Of a stretch of 64,000 bases of DNA, positions 18,082 through 27,871 are shown one piece after another; position 1 is the stretch's first letter, and each line of letters begins with the position of its first letter. A model generated the notes under the pieces. It was given only the letters and a program-made list of their open reading frames with translations, ran no database searches and was not told where the DNA came from. The DNA is from JANMGV01 sp037440405 (GTDB taxonomy: Bacteria > Planctomycetota > Planctomycetia > Pirellulales > Pirellulaceae). The position numbers and the translations under genes are program-made. The DNA lies in NCBI GenBank assembly GCA_037440405.1, contig JBBIUE010000018.1:1-64000 (forward strand). The letters run 5' to 3'.

Positions 18082-20610
18082 GTGAGTGAAATAGTAGTTC
18101 CGCCGGATCGTTTCTATCTTGGAAAGAAATACGACTTGGAGAATCGCGCGCTCTTAGAGGACAGGGTCTTCTATGATTCGAAGCACCTCACTACTCACGC
18201 GATGTGCGTCGGTATGACCGGAAGTGGAAAGACTGGTTTATGTTTGGCATTGCTCGAAGAAGCTGCTCTGAATCATATCCCGGCAATCTGTATTGATCCG
18301 AAGGGTGATCTTGGCAACTTGCTTCTCACCTTCCCTGAACTGCGACCTGAGGACTTCGCTCCCTGGCTCGATCCAGATCGGCTTCGTACGGACAACGCAT
18401 CCAGCAGCGGTGGTGCGTCTTCGGAAACTGTCCTACCGCCCGAGGTCAAGGTGGCTGAAATGTGGCGCAAGGGATTAGCTGACTGGGAACAAGGAGGTTC
18501 ACGAATACAGCAGTTTCGCGACAGCGTCGACATCAACATCTTTACCCCTGGAAGTCAGATTGGATTGCCGCTTACCGTACTCAAGAGCTTCGATGCTCCG
18601 GAAGCAGCCATTCAGGATGACCCCGATTTGCTTCGTGAAAAAATATCCAGTTCTGTATCTGGTCTGCTTTCTCTACTGGGACTCAATCTGGACCCTCTCA
18701 GCAGTCGGGAACATATTCTCCTTTCGAACATCCTCGATGCTGCCTGGCGCAAAGGTCAGAACCTCAACTTTACCGAACTGATTCGTCAGATTCAAAATCC
18801 GCCGATCCAGCGGGTGGGAGTGATCGAGCTCGAAACCTTTTTTCCGGCTGACAAGCGTGTTCAACTGGCGATGCAATTGAACAATTTGCTTGCCTCACCT
18901 TCCTTTGCAGGATGGATGGAAGGAGAGCCGCTCGACATCCAGCGACTTCTTTGGACGCCCGAGGGAAAGCCACGACTGAGTATCATTTCCATCGCCCATC
19001 TCAACGATACCGAACGGATGTTCTTCGTCACCATGTTCTTGAATGATCTGGTTGGATGGATGCGAGCGCAATCGGGAACGAGTAAGCTGCGGTCGATATT
19101 CTACATGGACGAGGTCTTCGGTTATTTCCCACCTATCTCCAATCCACCATCCAAGGCGCCCATGCTGACCTTACTCAAGCAGGCGCGAGCCTTCGGACTG
19201 GGGGTCGTTCTCGCCACTCAGAACCCAGTCGATTTGGACTATAAAGGTCTCGCCAACATGGGAACATGGATGCTGGGAAGGTTGCAGACACAGCGAGACA
19301 AGGACCGGGTGCTAGAGGGGCTGGAAGGAGCTAGCCTGCAGGCCGGAAGCAAATTTAATCGATCGGCGATGGATCAGATGTTGTCTGCTTTGGGCAATCG
19401 AATCTTTTTGCTTAACAATGTCCATCAGAATGACCAGACGATCTTTCAGACGCGGTGGGCACTTTCGTATTTGCGCGGCCCGCTGTCACGGGATCAAATT
19501 CAACGGCTGATGCGAAATCGACGAACAAGCACGCCAACCATTCCGTTGGATGGATCGAGAGATCGTTCGGCTTCCCACTCGACGGGCACCGCAAATATCC
19601 AAGCTCCGAACGTTCCAGTTTCTCACAGCCGATCCAACCAGTCTTCCCCCACGCGACCAATTATCAACGCTGATGTCGTGGAACGATTTTTGGTCCCACA
19701 ACGCATGGTTTCTGGACAGAGCAAGGGTGTCTATCGCCCCGCTGTGTTCGCAGTGACAAGTCTGCATTATGTTCACCTGAAATCGTCGACGGACCTGTGG
19801 AAGGATGTTGCATTTGTCGTTCCATGCGAATGGGAAGTTCCACAGCCTCTGTGGGAGTCCTCGAAGCAATTTGATCCGAACAATCTGACTCTGAACTCGA
19901 ATCCCGATCCTGGCTTTGGATTCTCAGAAATGCCCATCGAGTTTGCTTCGTCGCGCAGTTACGCGGGATGGAGTAAGGAACTGCAAGACTACACCTACCG
20001 ACATGAATCGCTATCGATCTATTGGGCACCGACGCTCAAGCGGTTCGCAAAGGCAGGCCTTTCTGAGATCGATGCGAGAATCGACTTGAAGCAGGTCGCT
20101 GACGACCTGTTGAACTCGGAACTTCAAAAAATTCGTCTGAAATATGCGTCGCGGCTTTCATCGCTGGATTCCAAAATCGCGACGGCTCAACAACGACTCG
20201 AACGTGTTGAGGGGCAGGCCAAGCAGTCCTGGACGAAGACCATTGGAGACGTTGCCATTTCGATTTTCGGAGCTCTAGCGGACAAGAAGAAAATCACGAA
20301 GACCAGCATTGGCAAGGCAACCTCAGCGGCTCGCTCTGCCAGCAAAGCGAAACAGCAGCAAAGTGAAGTCGCCCGAGCTCAAGAACAATTGAGCGAGTTC
20401 CTCGAAGAACGAAGTCGCCTTCAGCAACAGCGCGACGATGAGGAACAAACGATTCGAGACTCCTTGAATGTCCAATCCTTCCCCTTAGAGGAATCCGTCG
20501 TGGCGCCGCGAAAAGGTGACTTACGGATCAAGCTACTGGGCCTCGTTTGGATACCGTGGCAGGTCGATGCAAATGGCATGGCAACGCCGTTGATCGATCA
20601 ACTCAAGTAG
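18082..20610 (+). CDS. HerA/FtsK-like ATP-binding protein
   Basis: A protein of about 842 aa with a RecA-fold motor of the HerA/VirB4/FtsK class. It has Walker A VGMTGSGKTGL (residues 43-53) and CIDPKGDLGNLL just after, Walker B RSIFYMDEVFGYFPP near 345, and ATQNPVDLDYKGLANMGTW as a sensor segment. The C-terminal 250 residues include a long coiled coil (about 660-790: SKIATAQQRLERVEGQAKQ...). The start GTG at 18082 has TTTGGAGAG about 11 bases upstream; a TTG 18 codons earlier is less likely. Members of this family occur in many bacteria without a fixed partner and are sometimes annotated as helicase HerA. Its DNA or protein substrate is unknown and no nuclease partner (NurA) is next to it. 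Confidence 0.8.
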   Translation: MSEIVVPPDRFYLGKKYDLENRALLEDRVFYDSKHLTTHAMCVGMTGSGKTGLCLALLEEAALNHIPAICIDPKGDLGNLLLTFPELRPEDFAPWLDPDRLRTDNASSSGGASSETVLPPEVKVAEMWRKGLADWEQGGSRIQQFRDSVDINIFTPGSQIGLPLTVLKSFDAPEAAIQDDPDLLREKISSSVSGLLSLLGLNLDPLSSREHILLSNILDAAWRKGQNLNFTELIRQIQNPPIQRVGVIELETFFPADKRVQLAMQLNNLLASPSFAGWMEGEPLDIQRLLWTPEGKPRLSIISIAHLNDTERMFFVTMFLNDLVGWMRAQSGTSKLRSIFYMDEVFGYFPPISNPPSKAPMLTLLKQARAFGLGVVLATQNPVDLDYKGLANMGTWMLGRLQTQRDKDRVLEGLEGASLQAGSKFNRSAMDQMLSALGNRIFLLNNVHQNDQTIFQTRWALSYLRGPLSRDQIQRLMRNRRTSTPTIPLDGSRDRSASHSTGTANIQAPNVPVSHSRSNQSSPTRPIINADVVERFLVPQRMVSGQSKGVYRPAVFAVTSLHYVHLKSSTDLWKDVAFVVPCEWEVPQPLWESSKQFDPNNLTLNSNPDPGFGFSEMPIEFASSRSYAGWSKELQDYTYRHESLSIYWAPTLKRFAKAGLSEIDARIDLKQVADDLLNSELQKIRLKYASRLSSLDSKIATAQQRLERVEGQAKQSWTKTIGDVAISIFGALADKKKITKTSIGKATSAARSASKAKQQQSEVARAQEQLSEFLEERSRLQQQRDDEEQTIRDSLNVQSFPLEESVVAPRKGDLRIKLLGLVWIPWQVDANGMATPLIDQLK

Positions 20611-20688
20611 CCAGACCGTGAAATCAAGCGGAGCACATTGACCAAGAGCTTGTTCAAGGCATCATGCCTAAATGTGTCTCACGAGGCT

Positions 20689-22731
20689 TTACTTTTTCGG
20701 TTCGCCGTACGCTCGCACGAATGACTCACGGTTCTCGGCAATGGAAACCGATTCCGCTTGAATGGTTTCTAGTTCCATGACGAGTTGATCCATGTTCTGC
20801 TTCAGGTCGCGAATCTGGCTCTCGGATTCGGCCATTTTCATGTCGTTTTCAGCAAGTGCCTGCTGGAGCTTAGCGATTTCATTTCGAATCATCTCGCCCA
20901 GAGACTTTAGAGCGGTTTGTGAATCGGAAGTTTTGACGAGCTGAGTTTGCAATTCTCCGATTTGCTGTTCAATCTCGCTCGTCCGCACTTTCAACTCGTT
21001 GTCGCGGGTAAGCAATTTCTCCCGATAGTCCACGAACCTCTGAAGGTCGCTTTGTGCGATGGACACCGCGTCTTGCCTCGCCTTCAAGGTCGCCACGGCA
21101 TGGAGTTGTTGTAATAACTTCTGAGATTGTTGTTCGGCGAGCGATTGAAGTTCATTGTTTAATGTGGCTCGCGCCTCATCGCTGTCGGCTGTCTCCATAG
21201 CAGCACGCTTCGCCTCGAGCTGAGCCTGCAGCTCAGCGTAGTGCGTAGCTACATTCAAGAGTTCGTTCTCCGCTCGCCGAAGTTCAGCTTCGGCACTTGC
21301 CAACGTTGCTTCGAGGGTGGGAGGATTGGCGCGCAGAGCAAACGGTTGATCCAAAGCATCCCGGTTCCATCCCGTGACGTTTCCAGACCAGTCGCCAGCG
21401 AAAATTTGTTTGCTATCGACCGAAATTGCGGCTTCAAGCCCTGAATCGGCAATCGGAGCCTCGCCGACGAGATTCAGCCCGGCATCCCAAATCTTGACTT
21501 TATTATCCATTCCCGTCGAAACGAACGTGCCATCGTTGGAAACCTCGATGGACGCCACTCCGCCTCCATGGGCATCCACTGATTTGATCAGACGTCCTTC
21601 CTGTAATTCCCACATTTTGATCGTTCCGTCCAGCGATGCAGTGACTAGCGCATTGGAGTCGGGAGTCCAAGTCAGCGAACGAATCTCGCCTTTGTGGCCA
21701 ATCAAGTCAAGATACAAACGGCCAGTATCTGCTTCCCAAAGGACGAGACCATTGCTGCGATCAGCGGAAGCTAACAACGTTCCATCGGGGCTGAAGCGAA
21801 CAGCATAGATCCAATCGGTGTGTTTCTTCTGTTCGTAGAGTAAATTACCGGTGGCTGTATCGTAAACGCGAACCATTTTCTGCGGTCCCGCAAGGGCCAC
21901 TTTGCGGCGATCCTCGCTTATATCAGCAGAAAACACGATATCGAGTTCATCGCCAATCTTGGTAATGCGTTCACCACTTTTCAGATCGTAAAGCACCGCG
22001 CAGCCGCTGTGGGAATGCCGCCCACCACCCACCAAGACCAGTTGTCCGTCCTGCGAGAATCGAATCGATTGTGGTTCCCCTTCTGGAAAGGGTAGAATTC
22101 CCAGCAACGTTCGATGGATCGTGTGATAAAGAGAAACTTGCTTTTGCCCGCCGATAGCTACGACAGGAGCCCAAGGACTGGCGGAAAGCGCAGCAATCGC
22201 CGCACTTCGTTCGCTGTAGACGGGTGGTTGTTTGCGTCCAAACTCGGGCATGGGCGGTTCTCCCTCGGGTCTTCCGAGTTTGACAACGCCAGCCAATGCC
22301 ACGTTCGCTTTTGCCTTTTTGGGGGCTGAACCCGAATTCTCCAAGATGCCCTGGTCGATCCACTGACGAATCAGCTCTAACTGATCTTGGGGAATCTTGT
22401 CCGAATCTGGAGGCATGAACGGCTGCGCCGTGTGGTTGATAATACCCCACAGGCGCGATCCATCGAGATTGCCGCCATCGATGACTCTTCCACCACCGCC
22501 ACCTTCCAGCGTTGCACCATAGGTATCGAGGGCTAGGCCGCCACTCTTGTCCCCAGAATAATGGCAAGCCATACAATGCTCACGAAAGATCGGTTTGACG
22601 TGATCCTCGTAAGTGATCTTGACCTCTGGTTCGTCGCAGTGGCCGAGAGCAATCCAGAACCCAAACACGAGAAGGCTCATATTCAGGAATAACCCTTTGC
22701 TCACCGCTGATAGGTGAGAGATGCTCATCAT
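20689..22731 (-). CDS. c-type cytochrome-domain plus WD40-repeat protein
   Basis: A 680-aa exported protein (signal MMSISHLSAVSKGLFLNMSL...). A heme-binding motif CMACHYSG (CXXCH) lies at about residue 53 in a PSCyt1-type domain that ends in a region with QPFMPPDSDKIPQDQLELIRQW. WD40-like beta-propeller repeats follow from about 170 to 450 (for example LVTASLDGTIKMWEL, DNKVKIWD and SADRSNGLVLWEADTG). The C-terminal 200 residues are a long coiled coil rich in E/A/Q. This architecture is typical of Planctomycetes. It is the last gene in a minus-strand run with the DUF1549/DUF1553, PPC-domain and DUF1501 genes. The likely role is a periplasmic electron-transfer or binding protein; the substrate is unknown. 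Confidence 0.85.
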   Translation of the reverse strand: MMSISHLSAVSKGLFLNMSLLVFGFWIALGHCDEPEVKITYEDHVKPIFREHCMACHYSGDKSGGLALDTYGATLEGGGGGRVIDGGNLDGSRLWGIINHTAQPFMPPDSDKIPQDQLELIRQWIDQGILENSGSAPKKAKANVALAGVVKLGRPEGEPPMPEFGRKQPPVYSERSAAIAALSASPWAPVVAIGGQKQVSLYHTIHRTLLGILPFPEGEPQSIRFSQDGQLVLVGGGRHSHSGCAVLYDLKSGERITKIGDELDIVFSADISEDRRKVALAGPQKMVRVYDTATGNLLYEQKKHTDWIYAVRFSPDGTLLASADRSNGLVLWEADTGRLYLDLIGHKGEIRSLTWTPDSNALVTASLDGTIKMWELQEGRLIKSVDAHGGGVASIEVSNDGTFVSTGMDNKVKIWDAGLNLVGEAPIADSGLEAAISVDSKQIFAGDWSGNVTGWNRDALDQPFALRANPPTLEATLASAEAELRRAENELLNVATHYAELQAQLEAKRAAMETADSDEARATLNNELQSLAEQQSQKLLQQLHAVATLKARQDAVSIAQSDLQRFVDYREKLLTRDNELKVRTSEIEQQIGELQTQLVKTSDSQTALKSLGEMIRNEIAKLQQALAENDMKMAESESQIRDLKQNMDQLVMELETIQAESVSIAENRESFVRAYGEPKK

Positions 22732-22874
22732 TGTATTGCCATTTTCGAAGATGTTGCGAAGTTGAAGTAAGCGGCTGGTAGACCTTTACCAGACCGAAAC
22801 ATAAGTGAGGGACGAGAAGTTGAATTCTCTCTCGCAAGCGGGTCATGATCGTGAATCATCATCTTCTGCGGGCC

Positions 22875-25316
22875 TCAGTGGTTGAAGATGAACTCGCGGC
22901 TATTGAGTACACCCCAAAAGATGTCCTCCAGCCCCTGCTGAATATTTCCGCTCGACTCCCCAGCAATTTTCAAGAGCTTTTCTCGTTCGGCTTGCGTTGG
23001 GATTCGAGATAAGCATCGGACGTAGATTTGTTCGATGACTTCGTCCGGTGAGCGCCCTTGTTCCAGCAAGGTTGCAACCAGCCGCCCTTGAGAAATTTTA
23101 CCATGCACCGAATCGCCATTCAGAAGATGTAAAGCTTGGGATAGCGACGGATCAGTAGACGCTTCGTTGGCACACACTGTATTGCGCGGTGATCGACCAA
23201 AGCTTGTTAGAAAATAATTGCTTGTCGTACCATCCGCAATCTGGACCGCTTTGGCTCCAAGCGGCAGACCACGAAATTTGTCCTTGGTCGTCGTTGCTTG
23301 TGAAATGCAATCAAGCAGATTCTCTGCCGGAATTCGTCGCACGATGAAGTGCGAATAATTCTTTTCGTCGGATTGATTGTTCGCGTTACTCATCGCCGAT
23401 CGTTGATACGCTTGCGAGTTGCAGATGTCTCGAACAAGCTTTTTGAAATCGAATTGGTAATCGATCAAGCGTTTTGCAAGCTCATCAAGCAATTCTGGAT
23501 TGCTTGCCGGATTGCTGATTCTGAAATCATCGACTGGGTCGACGATGCCGCGTCCCATGTAGTAAGCCCAAATCCGGTTTGCGATGCTCTTGGAGAAGAA
23601 TGGGTTTTCCGCACTCGTGATCCACTGAGCGAGGGCTTCACGACGCTCGCGATTCTTGATATCTGGGGTGGGGGCACCGAGGAACTTGGGAACTGCATTG
23701 GCCCCGGTAACTGGATGACGGACCTCGCCACCCCGCCGATCAAACACGATCGTCTCTCGATAATCTTCTCCTGTCTTGCGACCGATCTGGGAAAAGAAGG
23801 CCGCAAATCCGTAGTAATCGTCCATGGTCCAACGATCAAACGGATGGTTGTGGCACTGGGCGCACTGAGTCCGAATGCCCATAAACACCTGGGCGACATT
23901 CTCGGCTGTCTTGAGCGTATCTGTCTCGATCTGATAGAAATTCGTCTCGGGACTAGTGAACACGCCGCCCGTCGATGCAATGATCTGTCGGACGATCTCG
24001 TCGATCGGCACATTCGAGGCGATCTGATTCGTAAGCCAACTGTTGTAGAGAAATGCCGCCTTGTAACTGACTTGGTTCGAGCTCTTGATCATGAGCAATT
24101 CGGCCCACTTCATCGCCCATATTTCGCTAAATTCCTTTCTTTCCAGAAGCGCGTCGATCTTCTTCGCCCGCTTATCCGGAGAGGAATCGCTGACAAAAGC
24201 GCGGTATTCTTCCTCGGTTGGCAAGAGGCCGGTGATGTCGATCGTTACTCGCCGTAAAAACTCTTCGTCGGTGCATGGGCTACTTGGGATGAGTCGCAGC
24301 TTCTCGAGTTTCTGGTTGACGAAGGTATCGATGTAGTTACCGATCGATTCCGGAGCTTGGTACTCGAGGTTGGCAGGCAAAGCCAGCACTTGCAATCCGA
24401 CAGTGTGGGTGTCGAAGCGTGCCATCACAAAAGCCTCGCCGCGAACACCACCCGTGACCAAGCCGTTCTTGTCGACGGCAGCAGTCCGTTCGTTGTTGGT
24501 CGAGAATCCTGCCAAATCTTGTACATCGCGAGTGGTACCGTCTGCATAGGTTGCAACAACCACCGTTCGCTGGGTGCCACCTTCTCCCTCGATGACCGCT
24601 TGAGGAGGGTAGATATCAACGCGCACCACAGCGGGCGGAGTCACGGGATCACGTGGAGCACCAGCTCGCAACCAGTTCAGCATCGTTTGGTAATGCACAC
24701 TGCCAGGTTCGACCTTCTTTCCGCCGGAATGAGGTACTGAACCTGTCGCTTTGAGCAGGATCAAACTCTCCTCAGGAACGGCGAGATTGATTCGGCGTAT
24801 TCCAATCTCTCGCGTGATCCGCTGGAAGTCGCCGGCTGGGTCAAAACCAAAAAGGGAAAGACGAAAACCGTCTTTGCCGCGCGCGGCACCGTGACAGGAG
24901 CCTGTGTTGCACGAAGACCTAGTCAAAATGGGCATGATGTCGAGTTGGAAACTGACGGGTTTTGTCTCGGAAGCTTGGTTGACCTGAATCGGGACCTCTC
25001 GGGTCATGCCTTGCCATTCCGCTACGAGCACCGTTTCGCCGTCAGCATGCGGAATGAGCCTCTCGCCTTCCAGTCGAGCCTTCGATTCATCCGTGACGCG
25101 CCATGCAATTTGGTCGGTAATATCGAGTGTGACTCCATCGGACCTGCTGGCCACAGCTATGACATGTTGATAGTCCGATGCACCATCCAATCGAATAGTG
25201 GGTGGGTACACTGCGAAAGATGTCCAAGCCTCCTCCGCGTTCGCCACACTACCTACGAGCACCAACCAACAAAGTATGAAGGTCCGCATCATGCAAGACA
25301 ATTGAATCCGTCTCAT
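22875..25316 (-). CDS. planctomycete cytochrome-like protein, DUF1549 and DUF1553
   Basis: An 813-aa exported protein (MRRIQLSCMMRTFILCWLVLV... signal). Order: an Ig-like beta domain near 40-120; a heme-type segment SSCNTGSCHG (CX4CH) near 135; a second Ig-like domain (VVVATYADGTTRDV) near 255; DUF1549 (about 330-540) with TQCAQCHNHPFDRW (CXXCH); and DUF1553 (about 570-800) with SKSIANRIWAYYMGRGIVDPVDDFR and NGDSVHGKISQGRL. GAGGA lies nine bases before ATG 25316. It is placed between the PPC-domain gene (13 bases upstream) and the WD40 gene. Genes of this set are always secreted and common only in Planctomycetes and relatives. The reaction is unknown. Confidence 0.9.
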   Translation of the reverse strand: MRRIQLSCMMRTFILCWLVLVGSVANAEEAWTSFAVYPPTIRLDGASDYQHVIAVASRSDGVTLDITDQIAWRVTDESKARLEGERLIPHADGETVLVAEWQGMTREVPIQVNQASETKPVSFQLDIMPILTRSSCNTGSCHGAARGKDGFRLSLFGFDPAGDFQRITREIGIRRINLAVPEESLILLKATGSVPHSGGKKVEPGSVHYQTMLNWLRAGAPRDPVTPPAVVRVDIYPPQAVIEGEGGTQRTVVVATYADGTTRDVQDLAGFSTNNERTAAVDKNGLVTGGVRGEAFVMARFDTHTVGLQVLALPANLEYQAPESIGNYIDTFVNQKLEKLRLIPSSPCTDEEFLRRVTIDITGLLPTEEEYRAFVSDSSPDKRAKKIDALLERKEFSEIWAMKWAELLMIKSSNQVSYKAAFLYNSWLTNQIASNVPIDEIVRQIIASTGGVFTSPETNFYQIETDTLKTAENVAQVFMGIRTQCAQCHNHPFDRWTMDDYYGFAAFFSQIGRKTGEDYRETIVFDRRGGEVRHPVTGANAVPKFLGAPTPDIKNRERREALAQWITSAENPFFSKSIANRIWAYYMGRGIVDPVDDFRISNPASNPELLDELAKRLIDYQFDFKKLVRDICNSQAYQRSAMSNANNQSDEKNYSHFIVRRIPAENLLDCISQATTTKDKFRGLPLGAKAVQIADGTTSNYFLTSFGRSPRNTVCANEASTDPSLSQALHLLNGDSVHGKISQGRLVATLLEQGRSPDEVIEQIYVRCLSRIPTQAEREKLLKIAGESSGNIQQGLEDIFWGVLNSREFIFNH

Positions 25317-25328
25317 TTCTAGGTTTCC

Positions 25329-27803
25329 TCAGTCATTCTTCCCGGTTCTGGCCGCCTCTCGCATTTTTTTCAACTGCTCCAGCCTCGTCAGAGGACGTTC
25401 TGCCGGGGGTTGTTCGGGTGGTGCCTGAACTGGAGCAGCGGCAACCTCAACTGTAGGAGCGGGAAGTGGAACATCGATCTGCACTTCTCCAGTACCGTTG
25501 GTCTGTAAAATTTCACCCAACTCGCTGCGAACAATCGCGCGACAAACAAGCGTCTTGAAATTCCCCTGTCGCGTTTCCGTTGGAACTTCCAATCGAAAGG
25601 TTAGCGTCTCTGTCCCTTCGCTCCATTTTACTTGCGGAGTTGCAAGGTTCGTGCCCGGCGGAATCCCGTGAAGTTCGAAGACGATATCACCCTCGACGGC
25701 GCGTTTGGATTTGGCCCCAACAAATATGTCAACCGGTTGGCCCTGCTCGGTAACGGCCTTATTAAACTGAAATTCAAAAAGCGAATCTTGGACATCCAGA
25801 TGAATGAACTCTGACGCAATCTGGATTCTGCCTCTTCCTAGATCAGTGGAAGCCAATACCGTAATCGGCCAAACGCCGATAGCTGCTCCACCATTGGCAG
25901 TAACAGGGATGAGTGCTTCTGTGGCATTCTCTGGAATGGTGACCGAGGCTGAAGCAGCGACACCGGGGGGGGCGTACAGCAGCCGAAGGTCGATGGGCTT
26001 CGTGAAACCTTCCTTGCGATCTGCTCGAACCTTTAAGGTCAGCGAGCCATCACGAACGATCGGCACCTTGGGCTGTTCGACGATGATATCGAAAGGGACC
26101 GCTTCCGCGACGGACAAGGCCATGCGATCCGAATCGTGACCCCAGACATCGACGTTGTTCTGACCACGGAGAATCATGTTGCGCTGCTCAAAGTGCCCAA
26201 TCAGCGTTCGATCTTGTGAAATGGGAAGTTGAGCTTGCAAGTCCACCAGATTGGCACCGATGGGTGCATCGGCATCCGCGCGAATCATGATCGGTACCGT
26301 CGCAGCATCAGCGGCAACCGCAAGTTCAGGAAAATGCGTGCCGGAAGGTAGATCGGGAATGGACAGCGTTCCCGCTCCACCGACATTGCGGCGTACCAAA
26401 TTGGCCATGACCGCCATGCGAGCACCTTGCGGTACAACCACAGTTTGAGCAACCCAACGTTCTAGTTCATTTACGCTGGTTGCAATCTCGACGACCGGTG
26501 TCGAAACTTCAATGCGATAAACAAAGGTCGGGCCGCCACGACCAAGATGATCGCGCATGCTGACCGCATAGACTCCGTCCTCTGGAATCTTGACGCTGAG
26601 GAAGGCATCGGGACCGCCACTATCATCGTTCTGACCGATCTGAGCGCCTCCGATTTTGCGAACCACGATCACTGCATCGACCGGAGAACGGCAGTTCTTT
26701 CTCGCGATGCACCTCACTTCGATCTGCTGATCCTTGGTCGCTCGAAAAGCAAACCAATCGACATCGTCTTCTTTTTCGAGAATCCCGTTAAAAGCGACTG
26801 GCAATTGCTCGGCTATCGGTAGCCCTTCGGTCGCTTCATCGTTACTCTCGCTTTCAAAGAAATTCGGCATGGCAGAGACGCGAAGTACATTGGGCGACGG
26901 GGCCAACTTTCCTTCCGCCCGACTCCAGTTTTTGAAGTAGCTGGAAACAGAACTACCGACGGTATCCGGCAATTGCACTTGCTCTTCCCATCGTTGACCG
27001 AGATCGTCGATACAGGTAACCGTCAATTGTTCTCCGGCTTGGCCACCTAACGGAAACGTCGCAACCGGTCGAGGAAAGTCACCAACATGGAGACGATACT
27101 GCGCGCGATCGTTACCGCCAAAGCTGCTGTCGCGGACCTCGATTAGGTACCGCCCATCCTCGGGAGCGATCACCGAACAGATACAATCCTGTTGAACGAA
27201 CGCATGATCGTCGCTGCGGGCAATCTCAAACCGCTCTTCGTTCAGAATGGCAACGAATGGATCAAAAAAATCGTACATGTGAGACAGACGTAAGCCTTCA
27301 AGCTCGACGTTCAACCGCTCTCCCTTTTTTAAGTTCACTGCAAAGTAGTCGACGTCTTCCGTACGAATCACGCCGTGGATCGTGCAGTTATTTTGAATGA
27401 GTTGCGGAGCGCTAAAATCACTGTTGGGCTCGACCTCATCGACGATCGGTAAATGCCCGACACCAAGCAATCGCAGGTTACTCAATCCCGACGCCGTACA
27501 AACCCGAAAGGCTTGAAGCTCGCAAGGATAATCCTCGCTTGCAAGGAGCGTTGCTTTGAAGGAATTATCGTCGAGCACCTCGATCTGAGAAACGTCGATG
27601 CCAGACTGGTAAAACAAAATCTCTTTAACGTCTCCAAGCCGAGCACCTCGAAAGGTGACGACGGTTGGGACTCCACGAACAATCCCCGGAGGCTGCACCA
27701 ACTGAACATCAGGTTGAGCCGCAATGAGGAGCCCAACCGGAAACGCCGTGCAGCAGAGGACTGCCATGAAACTCAGGGAAAATGTGTTTCGAAAGTGCAT
27801 CAT
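25329..27803 (-). CDS. secreted pre-peptidase (PPC) domain protein
   Basis: An 824-aa exported protein with a signal peptide (MMHFRNTFSLSFMAVLCC...). It is a string of beta-sandwich domains. Two stretches match pre-peptidase C-terminal (PPC) domains, with 'E-x-E-P-N-[DS]-x-x-x-A' and 'D-x-D-x-[FY]' motifs: VEPNSDFSAPQL with DVDYFAV near residue 125, and FESESNDEATEGLP with DDVDWFAFRA near 320. Ig/TIG-like repeats lie before and after. The C-terminal tail is Pro/Ala-rich (PAPTVEVAAAPVQAPPEQ) and ends in a charged helix. It has no peptidase domain. It sits between DUF1501 (upstream) and DUF1549/1553 (downstream) as the third member of the planctomycete set. ATG 27803 is chosen because the longer frame begins with TTG. 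Confidence 0.85.
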   Translation of the reverse strand: MMHFRNTFSLSFMAVLCCTAFPVGLLIAAQPDVQLVQPPGIVRGVPTVVTFRGARLGDVKEILFYQSGIDVSQIEVLDDNSFKATLLASEDYPCELQAFRVCTASGLSNLRLLGVGHLPIVDEVEPNSDFSAPQLIQNNCTIHGVIRTEDVDYFAVNLKKGERLNVELEGLRLSHMYDFFDPFVAILNEERFEIARSDDHAFVQQDCICSVIAPEDGRYLIEVRDSSFGGNDRAQYRLHVGDFPRPVATFPLGGQAGEQLTVTCIDDLGQRWEEQVQLPDTVGSSVSSYFKNWSRAEGKLAPSPNVLRVSAMPNFFESESNDEATEGLPIAEQLPVAFNGILEKEDDVDWFAFRATKDQQIEVRCIARKNCRSPVDAVIVVRKIGGAQIGQNDDSGGPDAFLSVKIPEDGVYAVSMRDHLGRGGPTFVYRIEVSTPVVEIATSVNELERWVAQTVVVPQGARMAVMANLVRRNVGGAGTLSIPDLPSGTHFPELAVAADAATVPIMIRADADAPIGANLVDLQAQLPISQDRTLIGHFEQRNMILRGQNNVDVWGHDSDRMALSVAEAVPFDIIVEQPKVPIVRDGSLTLKVRADRKEGFTKPIDLRLLYAPPGVAASASVTIPENATEALIPVTANGGAAIGVWPITVLASTDLGRGRIQIASEFIHLDVQDSLFEFQFNKAVTEQGQPVDIFVGAKSKRAVEGDIVFELHGIPPGTNLATPQVKWSEGTETLTFRLEVPTETRQGNFKTLVCRAIVRSELGEILQTNGTGEVQIDVPLPAPTVEVAAAPVQAPPEQPPAERPLTRLEQLKKMREAARTGKND

Positions 27804-27871
27804 CTTGATTTGCCCTGAAATAATTTGGACCGGACGATTCAAGTCCCTGAAAGCGACGACGACTGATTCGC

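Noticed and set aside
23349..24257. Plus-strand open frame of 302 codons inside the DUF1549/DUF1553 gene
   Set aside because: It is antisense to a clearly conserved gene, has no domain and low-quality composition, and arises from the codon use of the real gene.
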